From positions 1 through 13,919 of the forward strand of contig DAIDAS010000006.1 in assembly GCA_027310505.1 (NCBI GenBank): DNA of 13,919 nt, read 5' to 3'. A program made the translations under genes and the position numbers. The notes beneath the pieces are model-generated. The model ran no database searches, was not told where the DNA came from, and saw only the letters and a list, made by a program, of their open reading frames with translations. This DNA is from a bacterium. Its GTDB lineage: Bacteria > Pseudomonadota > Gammaproteobacteria > Burkholderiales > Methylophilaceae. Below, piece by piece: positions 5,940 through 11,183 of the stretch; position 1 is the first letter of the stretch, and each line of letters opens with the position of its first letter.

Positions 5940-5959
5940 GTCTCGCATTTTTGCGAGAC
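5940..5959 (+). other. Second strong hairpin (8-bp stem, T4 loop)
   Basis: GTCTCGCA (5940-5947), loop TTTT, TGCGAGAC (5952-5959), followed by TTT. It is terminator-like in shape, but no gene runs into it from the left. Confidence 0.6.
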
Positions 5960-6180
5960 TTTGCCGACAGGCTAAGCAATGGTTGGATGCATGCGTTATC
6001 CGCTTTGTTACTTCATCAATACGCATTTCGAGCACATGGGCGCGAATGAAATCATCTCGCACGCATGATTGATGCATCCTTTGGAACTGCTTTGTATTTT
6101 GAGCGATCCTCAACAGGCCTTGGGTGTTATGGATTTTTTTATATTCACGTATTCAGATTAGGCTTTCCGTCTAGTACGTA

Positions 6181-6242
6181 TCGATTACTGTGTCTTTTTC
6201 GCTACGCACATGTGCGTATCGTGAAAAATATTTCGTAATCGA
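6181..6242 (+). other. Nested inverted repeats, nic-hairpin (oriT) candidate
   Basis: Outer arms TCGATTAC (6181-6188) and GTAATCGA (6235-6242) enclose, almost concentrically, the 16-bp perfect palindrome TACGCACATGTGCGTA (6203-6218). The right side reads GTGCGTATCGTGA. From memory, the R388 relaxase TrwC binds a hairpin ending GGTGCGTATTGTCT with nic at its end, so the arm and following bases agree except at few positions. If the analogy holds, nic would be near 6225. The strand orientation would make the transfer operon enter first, unlike R388, which weakens the match. Confidence 0.42.
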
Positions 6243-6412
6243 AATTATCATGATTAATACATTGATGCAGACTTGCTGATTACAAAGAATATTTACAGAC
6301 GCCCACTCTGGATTGATGTTTCGTTTGTATTGCTGTGAAAGTGTAATCAAATTTTGTTTGTATCGTGTATATCATACTGAAATTAAACGTTATTTGATGC
6401 GATAAATACCGG

Positions 6413-6442
6413 TTGACCGCCGCCATTGCGCTGAGCTAATAA
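6413..6442 (+). promoter_or_regulatory. Candidate promoter of the transfer operon
   Basis: TTGACC (6413-6418) and TAATAA (6437-6442) are 18 bases apart, with transcription predicted near 6449. The RHH gene start is at 6486. No competing promoter is as good in the 100 bases upstream of that gene. Confidence 0.5.
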
Positions 6443-6450
6443 TGGAATCA

Positions 6451-6465
6451 ACAGGGAATTCCTGT
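6451..6465 (+). promoter_or_regulatory. Inverted repeat at the predicted transcription start, autoregulation site candidate
   Basis: ACAGG and CCTGT flank GAATT immediately after the predicted start of the transfer operon transcript. R388 TrwA, an RHH protein in the matching position, represses its own operon, so binding here by the first gene product is a plausible inference. Confidence 0.38.
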
Positions 6466-6485
6466 GGATTTTCAAGGAGAGCACG

Positions 6486-6731
6486 ATGGCACAACAAACA
6501 TCACGTCCAGTCAGCGTCAGATTGCCTGAGCGTGTGGCCGATCAGGTTGCGATGCTGGCAGCACGCAAAAATCAGTCTGTTGCAGACTACCTGCGCCAAA
6601 TCGTTTTTGAGCATTTGCAAGATCAGTCTGAGATAGATCGGCTGTCCGGGCTTGAGGCTCGCCTGATGGCGCGGCTAGATGGTCTGGACAAAACAATCAA
6701 CAGCTTGGTCGCGGTCGCGGAGGAAGAATGA
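6486..6731 (+). CDS. Ribbon-helix-helix DNA-binding protein, relaxosome accessory / operon regulator (TrwA-like role)
   Basis: The 81-aa product has an N-terminal strand SRPVSVRLPE, then helix ERVADQVAMLAARKNQ and helix SVADYLRQIVFEHL, the classic RHH (CopG/Arc-like) arrangement. The C-terminal part (SEIDRLSGLEARLMARLDGLDKTINSLVAVAEEE) has heptad hydrophobics and probably forms a coiled coil. AAGGAG (6474-6479) lies 6 bases before the ATG. As first gene of an operon ending in a coupling protein and a MobF relaxase, it corresponds by position to TrwA of R388, which binds oriT and represses the operon. Family membership is clear from the sequence; the TrwA-like role is inferred from context. 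An antitoxin is the main alternative but no toxin gene follows. Its stop overlaps the next start (ATGA). Confidence 0.8.
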   Translation: MAQQTSRPVSVRLPERVADQVAMLAARKNQSVADYLRQIVFEHLQDQSEIDRLSGLEARLMARLDGLDKTINSLVAVAEEE

Positions 6732-7288
6732 CCTCCATAACTACTACTTCGCCATTCCCCAGCGGACAAAATACCGTGAACCCAATAACGAGCGAGCTTG
6801 CACCCACGCTTGCGAGGTTGGTAGTCGAACTCCTCGACGCAAAAGTATCCCCGGAGTGTGCTGCCGAACGTGCAAGCAACTGGCTCGCGTCACACACACG
6901 CGTGCCAGTTAGCGATGAAATCACCCCTGAACAACGTGCAACGTTGCTCTACTTTTCTCGCGTTGCCTACTCAGGCCTGCATGAAGCGGATGAAGTCCAC
7001 CAACTGGACGGCTGGCCTGCGCTGGCATTTGTGGATGGTTTCATCCAGGCAGAAATTCGTGTGCCCGGCTTCTTTGTGGCTAGCGAAGAGGCTGCCATCG
7101 CAGAAGCCATCCAACAACTGCGCACTGACTGGGATCGCTACTTCGATCACCGAAACGACCCTACCCTGCCACGTGAAATCGCACCACCAGAAGCGCCGCC
7201 TGAGCCCATGGAGGGCTATTTCCGGCTGGGCTGGCAGTCACGCCGCGACCAAATCAAAGCTGTAGCCGCAGGAGGGAAAAAGCCATGA
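6728..7288 (+). CDS. Transfer-operon protein of unknown function
   Basis: The product is 186 aa, soluble, without signal peptide or membrane segment. The ATG overlaps the preceding TGA, with GGAGGAAG just upstream, so it is translationally coupled. The N-terminal 20 residues are Ser/Thr-rich and probably flexible. Helical segments follow (LAPTLARLVVELLDAKVSPECAAERASNWLAS and EEAAIAEAIQQLRTDWDRYFDHR), then a proline-rich spacer (APPEAPPEPMEG) and a short basic end (RRDQIKAVAAGGKKP). I do not recognise the family. Its place between the RHH protein and exported transfer proteins suggests a cytoplasmic accessory role in conjugation, such as relaxosome assembly; this rests on context only. Confidence 0.82.
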   Translation: MTSITTTSPFPSGQNTVNPITSELAPTLARLVVELLDAKVSPECAAERASNWLASHTRVPVSDEITPEQRATLLYFSRVAYSGLHEADEVHQLDGWPALAFVDGFIQAEIRVPGFFVASEEAAIAEAIQQLRTDWDRYFDHRNDPTLPREIAPPEAPPEPMEGYFRLGWQSRRDQIKAVAAGGKKP

Positions 7289-7761
7289 TCCGCAAAACCA
7301 TCATCATCCTAGCTTTCCTCCCCGGCTTGGCAACCGCTGCAGGTTGCGAAGATGGCAACGCAATTCTCACGTCCGCGGCCAATGCAGCCAACCGGGTCAA
7401 AACGGATAACGACCAGATTGCCCAGGCACAAAACAGCCAGGTCAACAGCACCAAAAGTTGCTTGGACAAGTATCGCAACCTGAGCTTTAGCGGCATGTTC
7501 GGACTCCCGGGATTCTCCTGGGACTCCATCGTCGGTGCTGTCACCAACGCTGCATGCCAGGTCATCGACAACAAGGTGTCCGATGTCACCGGGCCCCTCA
7601 ACACGGGCATGGTGCTCCCTGGCGGCATTGGGCAGATCGACACGCGTGTCTTCCAGACTCCAGGAATCAACGGCGGCGGGACAGTCCAGAGCGTCAACAA
7701 CGGCTCCGGGCAAGGCTTACTCAATAAGGCTATCGAAAACGTGAAAGGAATCTTCCGATGA
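7285..7761 (+). CDS. Exported conjugation-associated protein, 158 aa
   Basis: The start overlaps the previous stop (ATGA), with AGGAGGG upstream. MIRKTIIILAFLPGLATA is a typical Sec signal peptide, with cleavage expected after about residue 18. The GC at 20-21 is not preceded by a proper lipobox, so a soluble periplasmic protein is more likely than a lipoprotein. Three cysteines (C21, C59, C91) remain after export. The mature part begins with a Gln/Asn-rich helical stretch (AANAANRVKTDNDQIAQAQN), continues with a Gly-rich middle (GMFGLPGFSWDSIVGAVTN) and has a Gly/Asn-rich C-terminus. I cannot assign the family. The operon context and export suggest a component or helper of the type IV secretion apparatus. 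It ends overlapping the next gene. Confidence 0.8.
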   Translation: MIRKTIIILAFLPGLATAAGCEDGNAILTSAANAANRVKTDNDQIAQAQNSQVNSTKSCLDKYRNLSFSGMFGLPGFSWDSIVGAVTNAACQVIDNKVSDVTGPLNTGMVLPGGIGQIDTRVFQTPGINGGGTVQSVNNGSGQGLLNKAIENVKGIFR

Positions 7762-8990
7762 AACCCAAGAAACTGATTGCAGCACCGCTGCTTGCCGTGG
7801 TGCTTGCCCACTCCACCCCGGCTGCGGCTGGAGTTGACCTGACGCCAGTGCTGAATGCAATTTCAGCGGCCCAGAGCTACCTAGCCAATCTTTTCCATAC
7901 TGATTCCGGACGTTTGGCTGGGGTAGTCGAAGCGAGCGCGAAGGCGGAAATCGACACCATCAACGGCGCACAGCAAGGCATCAGCAGAACGATAATCAAG
8001 GTCGATCAGGACAGGGCAAACGCACAAGCCAAGCTCGACTATCAGGCCGCCCCAGACCCATGTACGACCGGGGCGATTCTGCGCCATGTGGCCGCCCTGA
8101 CCAACGCCCAGGCCCAAGCGGCTGCGAGCTACCGGCGAGGCGGCGGCGGATACCGCCCAGCCGATTCCGATCTGGATCAGCGACTCAACAACGCCACGTT
8201 GACGCCCGCTATGGCGGCGGCCAAGTCGGCTGACATCCACGCAAAAACGTACTGCACTGATGCAGAGGCGGGGCAACTAGGCCTGCTGGGTAGCCGCGCT
8301 TGCCTGCGTCAATCGCAACTCCCTGGAGCCGACATTCAGGCTGATTCGCTTTATTACGGAGCCAAGCGCAAAGGCGCAGCCTTCAACGGCCCCAGCCTGT
8401 CCTACAGCCGCGAGCAAATCGACGCTGCTCTGGCATATAACTCAAATGCAACCGATCCATTGCCAGCCCAGCCGCTGACGGCAGCACAAGCCAACACTGC
8501 CGATGGCAAGCTGTATCACGCAATGTGGCTAGCCTCGAAATCACGGATCGATGCTGCAGACATCAACAAACGCGACATCATTGCCAGCCGCACACCGCTG
8601 CTGAATGGCAACGTCATGCTGGAAGCCCTCAAGTCCTCAAATACCTCCGAGGATTTTGGGCGAGCTTCCAACCAGTTCTACCTGGATAGCAAGGATCGCT
8701 ATGGGTTCGAGAATGGTGTGAGTCCCATGGCACTGCTGGACTTCGACGTTGAGCGCCGCTACTCCAATCCGGCCTGGGTTTCCCAGCTCGCTGCCGCCTC
8801 TCCTGCAGCGGTAGCACGCGAACAGGCCCATATGCAGGCACTCCAACTGCACCTGCAGATGAAACAGGTCTACCAGAACGAGCGCATCATCGCCCTGCTT
8901 TCCGACATGGTGGCAGCATCTGTGAGAAGCGAGATGGAGCCACGCTTGCAGGCTCAATACTCGCGCCTGACCTCGGCGAGCAGGAAATAA
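7758..8990 (+). CDS. Exported conjugal transfer protein, possibly TraW-like (I-type systems)
   Basis: The product is 410 aa with a signal peptide (MKPKKLIAAPLLAVVLAHSTPAAA, cleavage near residue 24). AAAGGA precedes a start that overlaps the preceding stop. The mature protein is mostly helical and rich in Ala/Gln: DLTPVLNAISAAQSYLANLF, long amphipathic stretches around residues 50-95, a Gly/Arg-rich loop (RRGGGGYRP), then KTYCTDAEAG, LPGADIQADSLYYG and a C-terminal helical region with MQALQLHLQMKQVYQNERII. The order YC-TDAE, then LPGAD-(I/V)-x-A-(D/A)-SL, then a YS-x-EQI-x-AA segment reminds me of TraW-type proteins of I-type conjugation (related to Dot/Icm IcmX), but this is from memory. It is surely a periplasmic protein of the transfer system; the precise name is uncertain. 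The coupling protein starts three bases after its stop. Confidence 0.75.
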   Translation: MKPKKLIAAPLLAVVLAHSTPAAAGVDLTPVLNAISAAQSYLANLFHTDSGRLAGVVEASAKAEIDTINGAQQGISRTIIKVDQDRANAQAKLDYQAAPDPCTTGAILRHVAALTNAQAQAAASYRRGGGGYRPADSDLDQRLNNATLTPAMAAAKSADIHAKTYCTDAEAGQLGLLGSRACLRQSQLPGADIQADSLYYGAKRKGAAFNGPSLSYSREQIDAALAYNSNATDPLPAQPLTAAQANTADGKLYHAMWLASKSRIDAADINKRDIIASRTPLLNGNVMLEALKSSNTSEDFGRASNQFYLDSKDRYGFENGVSPMALLDFDVERRYSNPAWVSQLAAASPAAVAREQAHMQALQLHLQMKQVYQNERIIALLSDMVAASVRSEMEPRLQAQYSRLTSASRK

Positions 8991-8993
8991 GCC

Positions 8994-11183
8994 ATGAAGC
9001 AATCCCCGGTTCCAGCCTTTATATTTCTTGCCGCACTGGCCGCTCTGCTGGTTTTCTCCAGCACCGGCGTGCTCGTCTGGAAGATTCTCGGCGGACTCCG
9101 GCAAACCGGCATGGCTTGGCCCCAATACGCCCTGGCCGCCTTTCGCGCCTTCGGCTGGGGCGCTTTAGTCAAGGCTTGGTTGCCTCTGGGCATTCCAGCC
9201 GCACTTGGTTCACTGGCCGGTATTGCCATGGCCTGGTGGGCATCTTCCACGTACCAGGAAGTTGGGCGGGATAAGCATATCCGTGGCCGTCGATTCCTGG
9301 AAGGCATCGCCGCCGTTCGCCGCTTTCGTGTCAGCCAGAGCAAGGAATGCAAGGCCGGTGGCGTGGGGTTGCAAATCCATCCAGCCTATCCGCCGATCAG
9401 TGAGCGCAAGGAGAAAGAGCATTTTTTCTTGCTTGCCGGGCCGGGTGGCGGCAAAACGCAACTGCTCATCCCCTGGATCAATGCTGCACGTCAACGCGGG
9501 GATCGAGTGCTAATACACGACATCAAGGGCGACTTCACGTCAGGCCTAGCTGCACCCAAGACCAATCGAATTATTCTGATCGCCCCTTGGGATACGCGTT
9601 CCGAGATTTGGAATGTAGCAGAGGACGTGGCTACGCGCAGTGCGGCACGCGAGTTTGCGGAGCGCCTGGTGCCAGACAGCAAGAGCAGTCCCATGTTTCC
9701 GGCTGCAGCTCGCCAAGTGCTCACCGGCCTTTGCGTTTATCTGCAATCTATCAAGCCGGGCACCTGGGGTTTCGCCGATCTGGCGACCCTTGCAGCCAAG
9801 GATATGTCCGAGTTGCTGGAAATAATGAAGCAATATCACCCCGAGGCGATCCGTGCCATGGAGGCTCAAAACGTCACCACGGTTGGCATCCTGATCAACA
9901 TGACCTCGTTCATGAGTCCCATTTTTGATTTGGCCTGTGCCTGGCCGAATCCCCCTGCCAAAGGCAAGGGGTTCAGCATGCGCCGCTGGCTCACCGGCAA
10001 AGACTCGCGGAAAACGCTCATCCTCCAGGGGAGCGGAGAATTCGCCCAGCTCGCTACCGGCGTCAATGGCGCACTAGTCGGTCTGGCCGCGCAGATCGTA
10101 TCCAGTCCCAGTCTGCCGGACTCCAACACCAGGCGCGTTTGGTTCATCCTGGATGAGTTCCCACAGCTTGGCCGCCTTGAGTCCGCAGCCAAACTGATTG
10201 AACTTGGCCGCAGCAAGGGAGTGCGCTGCGTCCTGGCCGCACAATCACTCGATCAAATGAAAGCGATCTACGACACCAACCGTGCTGCTGGATGGCTGGC
10301 CCAGGTTGGGACGCTTATCGTTGGACGTACCCAAGGCGAGACTGCCGATCACGTGAGCGCAAAACTCATTGGTGAGCGTGAAGTGGAGCGCCCATCCGAG
10401 AGCCGTACCACTGGCACCGGCCAATCCCCCGGCATTTTCACGCCAGGTGGCACTCTCAGTGCGAGCACTCATCGCATCACGGAGCCGGTTGTGATGCCTG
10501 CCGACCTGGCCGCGCTTGGCCCGGATCACCAGGGCGTCAACCTCTTGTGGCTGCTACCTGAGTTCGCGCTCAAACTGAATTTCCCGTTTACCAACTTCCC
10601 GCCGCGCCGCGAAACCTCAGTGCCCAGTGCCTGGACGGCCTGGCCGCAAGAGGTACGCGTAGCCAAATTCCAGCAGCCGCTACCCGAACAGACAAACCAG
10701 GCTCAGCAACAGCCCATACTCGGTGAGTCTGCCACCACAACGTCAGAGAGGGACAGGGACGACGATGAACCTGGGGAACTCGATTCGATTACCCAGCAAA
10801 CAGCGTCAACAAGCCGTGAGGTTGAAAGCACGGAAACCATCATTCAGCAGCCGCTTGCCACTGCGCCACTCGTGGCCGAAAAACCAGTATCCGCAACCGT
10901 TACGAAGGCGGTAGCCGAGGCAGCAGAAAGCGGACTGGAAGAGATCGCAAAGCCCGCCATCACGGAAGCCATTGTCAATCCGCTGGACAGCCTTTTGCCA
11001 GGCCTGGGTTCGGCTGTGCACCTGGTCGAACAGATTTCCGATCTGAGTCCGGATATTCCAAGTGCCCCGGTGGAGGTGCTACCTCAAACCTGCACGCAGC
11101 CGCAGCGACGCCTCAAGCTGAAATTCCGCAAGCTGGCTGATGAGGAAGAACTCGTAAATAGCGGCATGGAGGATTTGACTTAA
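8994..11183 (+). CDS. traD: Type IV secretion coupling ATPase (VirD4/TraD/TrwB type)
   Basis: The product is 729 aa. It would link the relaxosome to the secretion channel at the inner membrane and pump DNA using ATP. Two N-terminal membrane segments lie at about residues 8-30 and 60-84, followed by a cytoplasmic motor. Walker A is AGPGGGKT (148-155, Lys154). VLIHDIKGDFTS resembles the conserved D-x-K-G-D segment. Walker B is VWFILDEF with Asp387 and Glu388, and CVLAAQSLDQM fits the AAQ motif of the TraG/VirD4 branch, so the ATPase looks intact. Residues about 564-729 are a Gln/Glu/Ser-rich, low-complexity extension ending in a basic patch (RRLKLKFRKL), possibly for contacting the relaxosome. 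AGGA lies just before the ATG, three bases after the preceding stop. The relaxase starts directly after its own stop. The symbol denotes type rather than a proven orthologue. Confidence 0.88.
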   Translation: MKQSPVPAFIFLAALAALLVFSSTGVLVWKILGGLRQTGMAWPQYALAAFRAFGWGALVKAWLPLGIPAALGSLAGIAMAWWASSTYQEVGRDKHIRGRRFLEGIAAVRRFRVSQSKECKAGGVGLQIHPAYPPISERKEKEHFFLLAGPGGGKTQLLIPWINAARQRGDRVLIHDIKGDFTSGLAAPKTNRIILIAPWDTRSEIWNVAEDVATRSAAREFAERLVPDSKSSPMFPAAARQVLTGLCVYLQSIKPGTWGFADLATLAAKDMSELLEIMKQYHPEAIRAMEAQNVTTVGILINMTSFMSPIFDLACAWPNPPAKGKGFSMRRWLTGKDSRKTLILQGSGEFAQLATGVNGALVGLAAQIVSSPSLPDSNTRRVWFILDEFPQLGRLESAAKLIELGRSKGVRCVLAAQSLDQMKAIYDTNRAAGWLAQVGTLIVGRTQGETADHVSAKLIGEREVERPSESRTTGTGQSPGIFTPGGTLSASTHRITEPVVMPADLAALGPDHQGVNLLWLLPEFALKLNFPFTNFPPRRETSVPSAWTAWPQEVRVAKFQQPLPEQTNQAQQQPILGESATTTSERDRDDDEPGELDSITQQTASTSREVESTETIIQQPLATAPLVAEKPVSATVTKAVAEAAESGLEEIAKPAITEAIVNPLDSLLPGLGSAVHLVEQISDLSPDIPSAPVEVLPQTCTQPQRRLKLKFRKLADEEELVNSGMEDLT

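Larger units (their letters stand above)
5753..6412. other. Gene-free region upstream of the transfer operon, candidate oriT/origin
   Basis: I find no credible gene here. The left half holds two strong hairpins and a pyrimidine-rich run (about 5867-5915). From about 6120 to 6412 the DNA is notably AT-rich and carries the nested inverted repeats at 6181-6242. GTATCG recurs (6178-6183, 6216-6221 and again near 6361). In R388-like systems oriT lies just upstream of the RHH accessory gene, exactly where this region sits. An open minus-strand frame at 5820-6113 lacks a spaced ribosome site and runs through the hairpins, so I do not call it. Confidence 0.5.

Noticed and set aside
5675..5975. Plus-strand open frames crossing the repeat, the 22-bp palindrome and the 14-bp-stem hairpin
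   Set aside because: They merely translate repeats and dyads. No ribosome site and no recognisable product.
5820..6113. Minus-strand open frame of up to 97 codons with an arginine-rich C-terminus
   Set aside because: The start is TTG, or an internal ATG with AAAGG touching it at no usable spacing. The poly-Arg part is a translation of the CTTCG-type pyrimidine run, and the frame passes through both strong hairpins. Not convincing as a gene.
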